From NCBI GenBank assembly GCA_900316965.1, contig ONEY01000001.1, forward strand, positions 1-64,000: DNA of 64,000 bases. The letters run 5' to 3'. Position 1 is the first letter of the stretch. Every line of letters begins with the position of its first letter. Made by a program: the position numbers and the translations under genes. This document shows, in pieces, positions 26,781 to 37,745 of this stretch. The notes below the pieces were generated by a model. The model saw only the letters and a program-made list of their open reading frames with translations. It ran no database searches and was not told the DNA's origin. The stretch is from an uncultured Bacteroidales bacterium. GTDB taxonomy: Bacteria > Bacteroidota > Bacteroidia > Bacteroidales > P3.

Positions 26781-28085
26781 ATGAAAATTAAGAATTGGCT
26801 TATCGTCTATGCTCTCCTCTTCCTTGGCGGCCTCACCGCCTTGGCTCAAAACAATGTGGACTTTGACGAATACTTTGAGAACAAGACCCTCCGCCTCGAT
26901 TACCTGCGCCAAGGGTGCAAAAAACATGACACCTGCATTGCTCAACGTTGGCTGATTCAAAACAGCAATATGTGGGCAGGCTCGCTAACGCAACTGCTCG
27001 ACCCCATCAACAACGGCGAATACCGTCTGCTTGTAAAAGACTACGATACAGGCCATGAACTCTATTCCCGCTGTTACAACACCCTCTTCGAGGAATACCG
27101 CGAAACCATTGCCAGTCGCGACAAAGACAGCATTGCAACCTTTGAGGAGGTAATGCTTATGCCACTCCCCAAAAAGAAAGCCTACGTATGCCTTCAGAAA
27201 AGAGACTCCAATGACAATTTCGAAACTGCGACCTTGCTGCTTTTCGACCCCTCTACCTATAGACCTGTTGCTATGCCAGCAGCCAAGAAATCTATTCCGC
27301 TCCACGTCAAAGGAGACTCACACAAAAAGATTGACATAGTCATTGTTGCCGAGGGCTACGGTAAAAAGGATAAAAAGAAAATGGAGAAGGATTTTAAATT
27401 GTTCACCAAATACCTTCTGGCTCAAGAGCCTTTCAAAAGCCGCGCGGCAGACTTCAACGTATGGGGTATAGGCGAACTGGCCAAGGAGAGCGGCGTAACC
27501 GACCCCAACGCCGGACGCTACGTCGAGAGCGCCGTAGGTTCAAGCTACGACATCTTCGGCATGGACCGCTACCTCATGACCACTCAACTCTTTAAACTAC
27601 ACAACTTGATACGCGAAGTGCCCTACGACCATATCATCATTATGGCTAACTGCGACACCTACGGCGGCGGTGCAATCTACAACTATTATGCTTTCAGCGC
27701 CGTGCTAAAAGAATGGTCAATGTGGATTCTGCCCCACGAACTTGGTCACAGCATCGGTGGCTTGGCCGACGAATATGTGGAGGACGACCCCAATTACAAC
27801 AAACGCTACGGCAACCGCGAACCCCTTGAACCTAACATCACCACACTTCACCACTTCGACTCAAAATGGGCCGATATGGTGGAAAAGGGAACTCCTATAC
27901 CCACAAAGCCTGTGGAGGGCTTGGGAAAAAGGGACAACGGCCCTGTGGGCGCTTATGAGGGCGGCGGATACCTGGCAAAAGGGGTCTATCGCCCCTGCAC
28001 GAAATGTATGATGCGCGACTATGCCAACTTCTGCCCAGTATGCAAAAAAAGAATGAACGAAGTGTTTGACCTTTACGTAAAATAA
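26781..28085 (+). CDS. Secreted M64 family metallopeptidase (IgA-protease-like)
   Basis: A 434-residue exported zinc peptidase. It has a signal peptide (about 1-22, ending ALAQ) and an N-terminal beta domain of about 170 residues. The catalytic domain carries DIVIVAEGY and the zinc motif HELGHSIGGLADEY with His319, Glu320 and His323. The end holds a Cys4 cluster (CTKC followed by CPVC), common in M64 proteins. The founding member cleaves immunoglobulin A, but most Bacteroidota homologues have no known substrate, so that activity should not be assumed. The lipoprotein gene follows 31 nt later. Confidence 0.9.
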   Translation: MKIKNWLIVYALLFLGGLTALAQNNVDFDEYFENKTLRLDYLRQGCKKHDTCIAQRWLIQNSNMWAGSLTQLLDPINNGEYRLLVKDYDTGHELYSRCYNTLFEEYRETIASRDKDSIATFEEVMLMPLPKKKAYVCLQKRDSNDNFETATLLLFDPSTYRPVAMPAAKKSIPLHVKGDSHKKIDIVIVAEGYGKKDKKKMEKDFKLFTKYLLAQEPFKSRAADFNVWGIGELAKESGVTDPNAGRYVESAVGSSYDIFGMDRYLMTTQLFKLHNLIREVPYDHIIIMANCDTYGGGAIYNYYAFSAVLKEWSMWILPHELGHSIGGLADEYVEDDPNYNKRYGNREPLEPNITTLHHFDSKWADMVEKGTPIPTKPVEGLGKRDNGPVGAYEGGGYLAKGVYRPCTKCMMRDYANFCPVCKKRMNEVFDLYVK

Positions 28086-28116
28086 CTATTGCACAAAAAA
28101 AACGAAGTCTTTCACA

Positions 28117-29595
28117 ATGAAACGTCTCATCACGACCATCTTAGTATCACTCTTGGCGGCTATGTCGCTCACTTCGTGCATTAAGGAAGAGGACTACCTG
28201 GTCGACTCGTCGGCACGCTTGCACTTCTCGGTGGACACAGTAAGCTTCGACACCGTCTTCGCCACTATGGCCACAGTGACTCAAGCTGTCAAGGTTTACA
28301 ACACCTACGATGAGCCTATGCTTATCGACGCCGTTACTCTTCTTCACGGAACATCGTCAAGGTTCCGCATCAACGTCGACGGCGACACGGGATTTGTGGC
28401 CCGCAACGTGGAAATCGCCGGCCACGACAGCATCTTCATCTTTGTGCAAGCCAACATAAACCCCAACGACCAAACCTCACCCTATATCGTAACCGACAGT
28501 ATAGTCTTCTCTTTCAACAGAAAACAGCAATTTTTGCCTCTCCAAGCCTACGGCAGAAACGCGGTATACCACCTGCCTACTCACCCCAGACAGGTGTATC
28601 AGCTCTATATCAACAGCCTAGGACAGATAGACACTATGTGGATACCATTCTCTATAATAGATTGCGCCAACTGGGACCACACTCGTCCTCACGTGATTAT
28701 CGGTTATGCCGTGGTGAACAGCAATGAGACTCTTCACCTTAACGCCGGCGAGGAACTTTATTTCGGCGCTGGCGCCTGCCTGTGGGTTTACGACAGCGCC
28801 ACAATAGACGTAAGAGGATCTCAAACAGCTCCGGTTATTTTCTCATCGGTGAGACACGACAGCTACTACGACAGCCTCCCCGGACAATGGCAAGGCATCT
28901 GGCTGTCGGCAGGAAGCAAAAATAACTACCTGGAATGGGCTCGCATCGAAAATGCTGTAACAGGAATTCAAGTCGACACCAACGTGAACAGCAATCCAAC
29001 ATTGGAGATACGCAACTGTGTGATACAAAACCATTCCATGATAGGAATACTGGGACAGGGCGCCTATATTGTCGGCGACAACCTACTTGTGGCATGCTGC
29101 GGACAGAGTTTGATGGACCTACGCTATGGCGGTCGCTACCGTTTTTACAACTCGTCATTGGCAAACTATTGGCGCTACGACAGCCGAAAAACACCCTCTT
29201 TGGTACTATCTAACTACTATGCCTATACTACCTCAACGATATTTCCACGACCATTGCAGGAGGCCGATTTCCGCAACTGCATTGTTTATGGCAACTTCAA
29301 CGGGCGCGACAACTCGGGCGAGATTATGTTTGACCGCATTGACAACGCCGACTTCAACGTCACGTTCCGCAACTGCCTGCTGCGCACCACCCTCGTCGCC
29401 GACGGCGTGAGCGGCAACATTGTTGGTCGCGACCCTAAATTCAAAGACGCTTACAAACACGACTTCACACCACTAAAGGATTCGCCTGCGGCAAATGCCG
29501 GAGAGGGAGCATACATAACAATACCCTACGATTTGAACGGCAACCCACGAGGCAACCCTCCAACAATAGGGGCTTTTGAAGCGGAAAACGAATAA
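28117..29595 (+). CDS. Right-handed beta-helix lipoprotein
   Basis: A 492-residue protein with a lipobox (SLTSC, Cys21). An N-terminal beta-sandwich of about 130 residues contains FDTVFATMATVTQAVKVYN. Repeated beta-helix rungs follow with asparagine ladders (IEIRNCVIQNHSMIG-like stretches, FRNCIVYGNF, FRNCLLRTTL). It ends with the NPRGNPPTIGAFE motif often found at the close of such helices. The fold suggests binding or cleavage of polysaccharide at the cell surface; no catalytic site was identified. Same strand as the M64 gene and ruvA. Confidence 0.8.
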   Translation: MKRLITTILVSLLAAMSLTSCIKEEDYLVDSSARLHFSVDTVSFDTVFATMATVTQAVKVYNTYDEPMLIDAVTLLHGTSSRFRINVDGDTGFVARNVEIAGHDSIFIFVQANINPNDQTSPYIVTDSIVFSFNRKQQFLPLQAYGRNAVYHLPTHPRQVYQLYINSLGQIDTMWIPFSIIDCANWDHTRPHVIIGYAVVNSNETLHLNAGEELYFGAGACLWVYDSATIDVRGSQTAPVIFSSVRHDSYYDSLPGQWQGIWLSAGSKNNYLEWARIENAVTGIQVDTNVNSNPTLEIRNCVIQNHSMIGILGQGAYIVGDNLLVACCGQSLMDLRYGGRYRFYNSSLANYWRYDSRKTPSLVLSNYYAYTTSTIFPRPLQEADFRNCIVYGNFNGRDNSGEIMFDRIDNADFNVTFRNCLLRTTLVADGVSGNIVGRDPKFKDAYKHDFTPLKDSPAANAGEGAYITIPYDLNGNPRGNPPTIGAFEAENE

Positions 29596-29681
29596 GCCCT
29601 CCTCTTAAAATCAACAATCACCATAACGCTATAACATCAAAACCAAACATTTACAATCAACTTCAAAGTTAAAGCAACATA

Positions 29682-30278
29682 ATGTACAGTTATATTAAAG
29701 GTCATCTTGAAGAGGCTACGCCTGCCTATGCTGTTATCGACTGCGGCGGCGTTGGATATATGCTTGAAATAACCCTCAACACATACTCGCAAATAAAAGA
29801 CCTCAGTGAGGTGAAACTCATGGTTCACGAGGTGATACGCGAGGACGCCTACTTGCTTATGGGGTTCTTCACAGTTGCGGAGCGCGACATGTTTCGCCTG
29901 CTTATCTCTGTGAACGGCGTAGGCGCTGCAACGGCACGCATTATGCTGTCGTCGCTGACGGTGGATGAACTAACCCGCGCCATTCTTGACCAGGATGTGA
30001 AACGTGTGCAGAAAGTCAAAGGCATAGGCGCCAAAACAGCACAAAGGATTCTCCTTGAGCTTCGCGACAAGGTTGACCCCTACGCCACAGTGGCTCTCGA
30101 CGATACCCATTCCATTGCGGCGACAAACAATAATAATACAGAAGAAGCGTTATCTGCTTTAGTTATGCTTGGTTTCCCCAAGGCAGCATCAGAAAAGGTG
30201 CTTGCCAAAGTGGGAGCGACAAATCCGGGGGCCTCGGTCGAAGAACTCATCAAAATGGCTCTGGCTCACGGCATTTGA
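29682..30278 (+). CDS. ruvA: Holliday junction branch-migration protein RuvA
   Basis: Binds four-way junctions and loads RuvB. The 198-residue product shows the N-terminal OB fold (MYSYIKGHLEEATPAYAVID), two helix-hairpin-helix motifs (LLISVNGVGAATA and VKGIGAKTAQRIL) and the C-terminal RuvB-binding three-helix domain. sprA begins 8 nt after the stop. Confidence 0.97.
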   Translation: MYSYIKGHLEEATPAYAVIDCGGVGYMLEITLNTYSQIKDLSEVKLMVHEVIREDAYLLMGFFTVAERDMFRLLISVNGVGAATARIMLSSLTVDELTRAILDQDVKRVQKVKGIGAKTAQRILLELRDKVDPYATVALDDTHSIAATNNNNTEEALSALVMLGFPKAASEKVLAKVGATNPGASVEELIKMALAHGI

Positions 30279-30286
30279 TATTTTAT

Positions 30287-33200
30287 ATGCTCAAAAAAAC
30301 AAACGCAAATATTATCCCACGCTTCCGCACCGCCATACTTCATTGTATGGCGTTGCTGGCATGTCTGTTGCTGTCGCAATACTCTTTTGCCCAGGATGTG
30401 CCCGACAGCGCTTTGCGTTTCCCCATCCCACCCTCGGGCAACGAGCAACAAAGTCCGCTATTCCTCAACAACCCGTCCAACATGACCACAACGGTGGAAT
30501 ACGATGCCGCCAGCCACAGTTATGTCAAGGTGACCAAGGTGGGCAACATTGTCATCAGTCGACAGTACATGACCTTCCAAGAGTACCAAGACTACCGCAT
30601 GCAGCAACTCATGGACGACTTTTGGGGCACCAAATTGGAGGAAAACAGCGGCAACACTGGCGGCGAAGAGGGATTGCTGAGCAAAATACCTGGCTTTAAC
30701 GAGATAAGCCGAAAACTGGAAAGCCTCAAAGATGTTCCCGAGGTTAAGATAACACCTAGCGGTAGCGCCGACCTGACCCTGCAGGTGGTCAACAACTTCA
30801 CCGACAACCCATCGGTGGACGAGTCGAAAAGGAGCAACACCAATTTCGATTTTGACGAAAACATCCAACTCACCCTCAACGCCAAAGTGGGCGACCTTAT
30901 CAATACCGATATCAACTGGAACACTCAAGCCACCTTTGACTTCGAAAACCAGATCAAACTAAAATATGAGGGCAAGGAAGACGACATTATTCAGTTGCTC
31001 GAAGCCGCCGACATATCATTCCCTCTCAACACAACCCTCATCAAAGGTAGCCAAAGACTCTTCGGCGTGCACACCAAACTGAAATTCGGCAACTTGACTG
31101 TCGACGCCGTGGCCAGTCAAAAAGAGACATCAACGGAAAACATGCAAGTGCAGGGCGGCTCATCGTCACAGGAATTTGAGATCCGCGCCGACGAGTATGA
31201 AGAAAACAGGCACTATTTTATTTCACAATATTTCTACGACAACTACAACAAGGCTCTGTCTACACTGCCCGTAGTCAACAGCAATATCAAGATAATACGT
31301 TTGGAAGTGTGGCGCACCAACATTGGCGCCGCTGTCACCAACAACCGCAACATATTGGCTCTCACCGACCTTGGCGAATACAAAACTTCGTCGCCCAATG
31401 TCTACAGCGGCTCATCGCAACGCCCCGACGACCACGAAAGCAACAACCTGCTATCGCTCATCAACACATCAGCAGTGCGCAATATCAACAGCGTGAGCTC
31501 CTATATGGAGGGGCTTGGCTTTACTGGCGGCACCGATTACGAAAAGGTTGAGAGCGCACGTCTCCTGGCGCAAAACGAATATACGTTCAACTCTCAACTG
31601 GGCTTCATCACTCTGTCGCAACCTCTTGCCAACGACCAAATCCTAGCCGTGGCTTTCCAATATCAGGTTATTGGCGACACTAACGTTTACCAAGTGGGAG
31701 AACTGACCACCGACGGTGTCAACGACCCAAACACCCTCATCGTCAAATTGCTGAAAGGATCGTCGGTAAACAGCAGAAGTCCTCTCTGGAAACTGATGAT
31801 GAAGAATGTGTACTTCTTGAAAAGCACACAGATAAGTCGCGAAAATTTCCGCCTTAACGTCCTTTACGAAAATCCCGAAGGTGGTGTGGGCATTGGCTAC
31901 TTCACCGAAGGCCCATTGGAGGCAACCCCACTGATTCAAGTCTTTGGACTTGACCGCATGGATGCCTCGCAAAGCTATTACTACCCCGACGGGGTCTTCG
32001 ACTGGTTTGACAGCGCCGCCTATAAGGGTGGTACCATACAAGCCACCACGGGTCGCATCTTCTTCCCCTACGTGGAACCCTTCGGCAAAGACCTCCGCGA
32101 AATGCTTGGCGACAACACTCTTGCCAACCGCTACTGCTTCGACTCACTATATACCATGACTCAAACGCTGGCACAACAGTATGCCGACAAAAACAAATTC
32201 TACCTGGAAGGCTACTATACCAGCTCGGTAAGCGGTGAAATACTGCTTGGATACAGCGTTGCCCCTGGCTCGGTGACCGTCACCGCGGGAGGTATGCCAT
32301 TGATAGAAAATGTCGACTACACCGTCGACTACACTATGGGTACTGTGCGTATCATCAACGAAAGTCTGCTGGCGTCGGGCACACCCATCAGCGTAAGCAG
32401 CGAGAACAGCTCGTTCAGCATGATGACAAAACGTATGCTGGGCTTGCACCTCAACTACGAGTTTGACCCCGAAATCAATCTCGGCGCCACATTTATGAAC
32501 CTGCGAGAAAAACCACTAACCCAGAAAAACAACTTTGGCGACGAGCCTACGAGCAACTCTATTTGGGGCCTCGACTTCAACTACCGTCATGATGTGCCAT
32601 TCATAACCAAAATCATGGACCACCTGCCTGGCATTCAAACCAAAGCGCCATCAACATTGACTTTACAGGCAGAATTTGCTCACTTCATCCCCGGCATGGC
32701 CAACACTGGTAGCGATGACGGCAAGGTTACTTACATCGACGACTTTGAGGGCGCCGAAAGCAATATCGACCTCAAAGGTTACACCTTCTGGCACCTGGCA
32801 TCGACACCTCAAGACTACCGCAGCTCAATGCCTATGTTCCCCGAAAGCGCTCCGGGGTCAGGACTTGCCTATGGCTTCAACCGCGCCCGTTTGGCATGGT
32901 ATACAGTTAGCCGCGCCTTCTTCGAAAGCAGCTGTCCCGAAAACATCGACGAAAACGACCGCTCACATCCCTATGCACGTCAAATTAACCAAAAAGAGGT
33001 CTTCCCCAACAAGAGCATAGCCGCTGGCGACAACACCCGCATATTCGAACTCAACATGGCTTTCTACCCCTCTGAGAAAGGACCCTACAACTACGATGTG
33101 ACCCCCTCTGCTCTCAGCTCGGGAATAAACCAACAGGGCTTGCTCAACAACCCCAAAAGCCGTTGGGGCGGTATCATGCGCGAACTCACCTATACCGACT

Positions 33201-36200
33201 TCGAAAGCCAGAACATCGAAACTATCGAATTCTGGCTTATGGATCCCTTCATCGACCCCGAAACAGGCGAACACGACGACAGCAAGAGCGGCGGAAAACT
33301 CTACATAAACCTCGGCGACATAAGTGAAGATATTCTACGCGACGGACGCAAAAGTTTCGAAAACGGCTTGCCTACCGCCAAAACCGAGGAGGCCTTCGCC
33401 GCCAACCCAGTCGACACCACAATGTGGGGACGTGTGCCCAAAATGCAATCCGTGGTCAACGCCTTCGACAACAACGAAGAATCTCGCCACTTCCAAGACA
33501 TAGGCTACGATGGTCTCGGTAGCGCCGACGACCTCGGCGACGAACAGTCATTCTTCGCCGACTACGTCAACAGCATCGCCGTCCTCTTCGGCACTCAGTC
33601 AGAAGCCTACCTCAAAGCCGCCAACGACCCCTCAAGCGACGACTTCCGTTTTTTCCGCAGCACCTACTACGACCAGAACGACGTAAAAATCAACGACCGC
33701 TACAAATACTACAACAACCCCGAAGGCAACTCGGTGACTGACGCCGACAACACGGAAAGCTACTCGACTGAGGGCTCCTCTTACCCTAACGTCGAAGACA
33801 TCAACCGAGACAACACACTCAGCGAAAGCGAAAACTACTACCAATATGTGGTTGACCTTCGCCCCGACATGATGGAGATCGGCAAAAACCATATCGTCGA
33901 CATCCACGAGGCTCGCGATGTGCAACTGGCCAACGGCACTACGACTTCATGCCGTTGGTATCAATTCCGCATCCCTATCCGCGAACCCGACCAAAAAATA
34001 GGAAACATAAACGGATTCCAATCCATCCGCTTCATGCGTATGTTTATGAGCGGATTCGAGGAGCCTGTGATACTCCGTTTCGCCACCCTGGAATTGGTTT
34101 ACGGCACTTGGCGCAAATATTCGGAGGAACTGCTACAACCTGGCGACTATCCCACTGGCATGGACGAAAACACCACTTTCACCCTCTCTACAGTAAATAT
34201 TGAGGAAAACGGCAGCCGCCAACCTGTACCATACAACCTGCCTCCCAATATTGAGCGCGAATCATGGTACTCGACATCATCGTCCTACACAGAACTCAAC
34301 GAGCAATCGCTCGAACTCGACATACAAGACCTCAACGCCGGCGACGCCCGAGCTATATACCGCAACGCACAATACGACCTGCGCTATTATGGCAAAATGA
34401 AGATGTTTGTCCACGCAGAGAAGAAGTTTGAAGCCGACCGCTTGTACGACGGCGACCTCACTCTCTTTGTCCGCCTCGGTAGCGACTACACCAGCAACTA
34501 CTACGAGTATGAGGTACCACTGCAATTCACTCCTTGGGGCACATCATCATCGAGCAAGGAGCTTATTTGGCCCGAAGCCAACAACGTGGAGATAGACCTC
34601 CAAAAAATGGTGGAAATCAAGTCAAACCGCAACAGCATGATCCGTAGCGGCGAAACTGACTACAACAGCATGATGCTTTACAGCGAAATGGTCGACGGCC
34701 GCAAATATACCATCATGGGCTCCCCTAACCTTGGCAAAGTCAAAGTCATCATGGTGGGCATACGCAACCCACGCAAACAAACTCTCGACGACGGCAACGA
34801 CATGCTGCCCAAAAGCGCTATAGTATGGATCAACGAACTACGCCTGTCTGACTACATCAACCGCGGAGGATGGGCGGCAATGGCCCTGGCTCGCACCAAC
34901 CTCGCCGACGTGGGAAACCTGTCACTCTACACATCATACACAACATCAGGATTCGGCAACCTCGAGGACAAACTCAACAAGCTGGAATTGGTCAACACTT
35001 TCAACGTTCAATCAACGCTCAATCTGGAAATGGGTAAATTTCTACCCGATTCGTGGGGCATGCACATACCTTTCTATCTCGACTACAACAACCAAATTGG
35101 CAGCCCCGAATACAATCCCCTCGACCCCGACGTGAAACTCAAGGATGACTTGAAAACCTACGAAACACAGGCCGAGCGCGACTCAATACGCAAAATGACT
35201 CAACAACGAAAAACAACAACCAACATAACTCTCACCAACATCCGCAAGGAACGCACTGGCAAATCGGCTCTCGCGCCTCATTTCTACGACATCGAAAACT
35301 TCGCAGTCTCCTACGCCTACAGCGGCGAACGTAGCAGCGACGACGACATAGAATACTACAACAAAGACCAACACCGTGGCGGCTTGACCTACAACTTCAA
35401 CATCAACCAACCTAAACAGTTCCGACCCTTCGACAAGGTAAAACTCTTCCAAAACAAAAACCTGCGATTCATCAAAGACTTCAACCTCTATTACCAACCC
35501 AAAAACTTGAGCTTTACCACCGAGATTTATCGCGACATAGAAAGTACCCTGCTTCGCAACAAAAGCGCCGCCATGATAATAATGAACCCCACCTACTTCA
35601 AACAGTTCACATGGCAACGTACCTACAATGTGCAATACGACTTGGCTCGAAGCTTCCATATCACCTACGACGCCAACGCCAACGCACGTATCGACGAACC
35701 TCCCGGACTTGTCGACTACTCGGCCAACGACTCCATCTGGCACACCATAATGCGCGGCGGCACCATGCAGAATTTCCAACAGAACATCAACATCAACTGG
35801 GACATCCCCATCAGCAAGCTGCCCTATATGGATTTTCTCCGCGTACCCTTCACTTTCCACACCACATACAACTATCTTGGCTCTACTCTTGCTCTCGCCT
35901 CACAAGGCGCGGTGATAAGCAACAGCACCTCGATGAACTTGCCAGCGCAAGCCAACATGCAAACGCTATACAACAAATCTAAACTGCTCAAACAAGCCTA
36001 CGCCAAAAAGCCTGCCAAAGCACCTGAGGTTAATAAGAAAGGTAAGGATGCCGACAAAGAGAAGAACGACCTTGACAAAAAACGTGGCATGGAACAGAAA
36101 AAAGCCGACGCCGCTCGCGCCGACTCACTGCGTAAAGCCGAAAGACAAGAACGACTGAAAGAACTGGGCTATTTTGGACTCCGCTTCGTCACCGCCGTCA

Positions 36201-37588
36201 AAAACGTCAACCTGCAATACAACAACTCGTATGGATCGACAATAGCTGGCTTCATGGGCGAGTCTCGCATAGTAGGCCTCGATCCATCTAACAATTGGGC
36301 TCCCGGACTTCCCTTCGTACTAGGTCTACCCGACAATTCAACATTCGAAATGGGCTCAACATCATTGGTAAATCCCACCGTGGAAACTCTGCTAAGGGAT
36401 GACCTGCTGTCGCACGACACGCTCATGAACACACCCAACAACGACATGAGGAACCAAGTGCTCTCGTTCCAAGCCACCTTGGAACCTATGCGCGACTTCC
36501 GAATTGAGCTTTCGGCAACACAAAACTACTCTTCTCACCGGGAATACTACTACAAATACAGCACAGCTAGCAACATGGTTGAAGGTCCCCTGTCAAGCAT
36601 GACCATGGGTAGCTACACCTCGACGGCATGGGCTTTCAACACCATGTTCACCAATAGCGACGAACTGTTCCAACAATTCCTCGACGCACGGTCGATAGTG
36701 GCTTCTCGTCTTGCCGGTATCAACAACGACCCCTATAGCGACCAGATGGTCCTCGACACCATGAACGGTCTCTACTATCCCGCTGGCTACGGTGCCAACC
36801 AACAAACGGTTCTCCTCACCGCCTTCCTGGCTACATATATGGGCAAAGATCCAAGCAAGTGCGACTTCTCGCCTTTCCTGAAGATGCCGCTCCCCAACTG
36901 GAACATCAACTACAACGGTCTAGGCAAAGTGGAATTCCTCAAAAAATGGTTCACTAATATCGTCATATCCCACAAATACATGTCGAACTACTCGATAGGT
37001 AATTTCTATACCGACGCCGCCATCAGCGCCATCACCGAGGGTTACGACTACGGAACCGAGAACGTCGTTAACGGCAACGGCGACTACATAGCTCCCGTAA
37101 GCATGGAAGGCGTTATCATCAACGAGCAATTCAACCCTCTCATCATGCTCAGCGTCAACATGGTCAACAGCTTCCAGTTCAAGATATCTATACAAAAAAG
37201 TCGTAGCCTAAACCTAAGCTTCAGCAACAACCAGCTCACCGAAACCTATCGTGACGGCTTCACTTTCGGCACCGGTTACCGATTCAAAGACCTGGAGTTC
37301 CACATCAAGACTGGCGACAAGACGCACGACCTTAAGAGCGACCTCGTGCTTCAGGCTAACATCACCTATAACAATAACCTGACTCAGATCCGCAAAATAA
37401 ACCAAAACACCAACCAGATTTCTTCAGGCTCGAAGGTTTGGATGGCTGAAGTCAGCGCCGAGTATGCCTTAAGTTCTAACCTCACCCTCCGCGCTTTCTT
37501 CCAAACCAACATCAATACGCCACACATCAGCAACGCATTCCCCAACTCAACTACAAAAGGCGGCCTTACTGTCCGATTCTCCTTCTAA
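30287..37588 (+). CDS. sprA: T9SS translocon protein SprA/Sov
   Basis: The giant outer-membrane barrel (36 strands in the Flavobacterium structure) through which T9SS cargo leaves the cell. The 2433-residue size is right for SprA. It has a signal peptide (to about YSFAQ), and conserved sequence includes PGFNEISRKLESLKDVPEV, FDFENQIKLKYEGKEDDIIQ, DDFEGAESNIDLKGY and WINELRLSDYINRGGWA. It ends GGLTVRFSF. A TTG at 30275 overlaps ruvA, but the ATG at 30287 gives a normal signal peptide. A Lys/Ala-rich charged segment of about 55 residues near 1905-1960 looks like a lineage-specific cytoplasm-style insertion in a loop. Presence of sprA with porZ shows that the cell runs a T9SS. Confidence 0.97.
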   Translation: MLKKTNANIIPRFRTAILHCMALLACLLLSQYSFAQDVPDSALRFPIPPSGNEQQSPLFLNNPSNMTTTVEYDAASHSYVKVTKVGNIVISRQYMTFQEYQDYRMQQLMDDFWGTKLEENSGNTGGEEGLLSKIPGFNEISRKLESLKDVPEVKITPSGSADLTLQVVNNFTDNPSVDESKRSNTNFDFDENIQLTLNAKVGDLINTDINWNTQATFDFENQIKLKYEGKEDDIIQLLEAADISFPLNTTLIKGSQRLFGVHTKLKFGNLTVDAVASQKETSTENMQVQGGSSSQEFEIRADEYEENRHYFISQYFYDNYNKALSTLPVVNSNIKIIRLEVWRTNIGAAVTNNRNILALTDLGEYKTSSPNVYSGSSQRPDDHESNNLLSLINTSAVRNINSVSSYMEGLGFTGGTDYEKVESARLLAQNEYTFNSQLGFITLSQPLANDQILAVAFQYQVIGDTNVYQVGELTTDGVNDPNTLIVKLLKGSSVNSRSPLWKLMMKNVYFLKSTQISRENFRLNVLYENPEGGVGIGYFTEGPLEATPLIQVFGLDRMDASQSYYYPDGVFDWFDSAAYKGGTIQATTGRIFFPYVEPFGKDLREMLGDNTLANRYCFDSLYTMTQTLAQQYADKNKFYLEGYYTSSVSGEILLGYSVAPGSVTVTAGGMPLIENVDYTVDYTMGTVRIINESLLASGTPISVSSENSSFSMMTKRMLGLHLNYEFDPEINLGATFMNLREKPLTQKNNFGDEPTSNSIWGLDFNYRHDVPFITKIMDHLPGIQTKAPSTLTLQAEFAHFIPGMANTGSDDGKVTYIDDFEGAESNIDLKGYTFWHLASTPQDYRSSMPMFPESAPGSGLAYGFNRARLAWYTVSRAFFESSCPENIDENDRSHPYARQINQKEVFPNKSIAAGDNTRIFELNMAFYPSEKGPYNYDVTPSALSSGINQQGLLNNPKSRWGGIMRELTYTDFESQNIETIEFWLMDPFIDPETGEHDDSKSGGKLYINLGDISEDILRDGRKSFENGLPTAKTEEAFAANPVDTTMWGRVPKMQSVVNAFDNNEESRHFQDIGYDGLGSADDLGDEQSFFADYVNSIAVLFGTQSEAYLKAANDPSSDDFRFFRSTYYDQNDVKINDRYKYYNNPEGNSVTDADNTESYSTEGSSYPNVEDINRDNTLSESENYYQYVVDLRPDMMEIGKNHIVDIHEARDVQLANGTTTSCRWYQFRIPIREPDQKIGNINGFQSIRFMRMFMSGFEEPVILRFATLELVYGTWRKYSEELLQPGDYPTGMDENTTFTLSTVNIEENGSRQPVPYNLPPNIERESWYSTSSSYTELNEQSLELDIQDLNAGDARAIYRNAQYDLRYYGKMKMFVHAEKKFEADRLYDGDLTLFVRLGSDYTSNYYEYEVPLQFTPWGTSSSSKELIWPEANNVEIDLQKMVEIKSNRNSMIRSGETDYNSMMLYSEMVDGRKYTIMGSPNLGKVKVIMVGIRNPRKQTLDDGNDMLPKSAIVWINELRLSDYINRGGWAAMALARTNLADVGNLSLYTSYTTSGFGNLEDKLNKLELVNTFNVQSTLNLEMGKFLPDSWGMHIPFYLDYNNQIGSPEYNPLDPDVKLKDDLKTYETQAERDSIRKMTQQRKTTTNITLTNIRKERTGKSALAPHFYDIENFAVSYAYSGERSSDDDIEYYNKDQHRGGLTYNFNINQPKQFRPFDKVKLFQNKNLRFIKDFNLYYQPKNLSFTTEIYRDIESTLLRNKSAAMIIMNPTYFKQFTWQRTYNVQYDLARSFHITYDANANARIDEPPGLVDYSANDSIWHTIMRGGTMQNFQQNININWDIPISKLPYMDFLRVPFTFHTTYNYLGSTLALASQGAVISNSTSMNLPAQANMQTLYNKSKLLKQAYAKKPAKAPEVNKKGKDADKEKNDLDKKRGMEQKKADAARADSLRKAERQERLKELGYFGLRFVTAVKNVNLQYNNSYGSTIAGFMGESRIVGLDPSNNWAPGLPFVLGLPDNSTFEMGSTSLVNPTVETLLRDDLLSHDTLMNTPNNDMRNQVLSFQATLEPMRDFRIELSATQNYSSHREYYYKYSTASNMVEGPLSSMTMGSYTSTAWAFNTMFTNSDELFQQFLDARSIVASRLAGINNDPYSDQMVLDTMNGLYYPAGYGANQQTVLLTAFLATYMGKDPSKCDFSPFLKMPLPNWNINYNGLGKVEFLKKWFTNIVISHKYMSNYSIGNFYTDAAISAITEGYDYGTENVVNGNGDYIAPVSMEGVIINEQFNPLIMLSVNMVNSFQFKISIQKSRSLNLSFSNNQLTETYRDGFTFGTGYRFKDLEFHIKTGDKTHDLKSDLVLQANITYNNNLTQIRKINQNTNQISSGSKVWMAEVSAEYALSSNLTLRAFFQTNINTPHISNAFPNSTTKGGLTVRFSF

Positions 37589-37710
37589 AGGGAGGTGGCG
37601 TTTTGGTCTGGAATCTATATCTCCTTTTTTGGTGTAATGGACAAAATTAATAGTTTTTCAGAGGACTTATTCGCTAATGGACAAAATAATGGTCGCATTT
37701 CGTTAAGGAT
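37589..37710. other. Spacer after sprA with a short direct repeat
   Basis: No gene. A weak hairpin (AAAGGGAG ... CTCCTTTTTT, 37588-37627) may end sprA transcription. The string TAATGGACAAAAT occurs twice (around 37635 and 37675), a short direct repeat of unknown meaning. Confidence 0.4.
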
Positions 37711-37741
37711 TTTGTCAGATGAAAAACAGGTTGTATCTTTG
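37711..37741 (+). promoter_or_regulatory. Consensus promoter without a following protein gene
   Basis: TTTG at 37711-37714, a 19-nt spacer and TATCTTTG at 37734-37741: an exact Bacteroidota primary-sigma promoter. The only thing downstream on this strand before the convergent gene is the candidate structured RNA. Confidence 0.75.
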
Positions 37742-37745
37742 CTAC

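Noticed and set aside
35183..35860. Open frame of 225 codons antisense to sprA
   Set aside because: Shadow frame; no start signal, domain or promoter.
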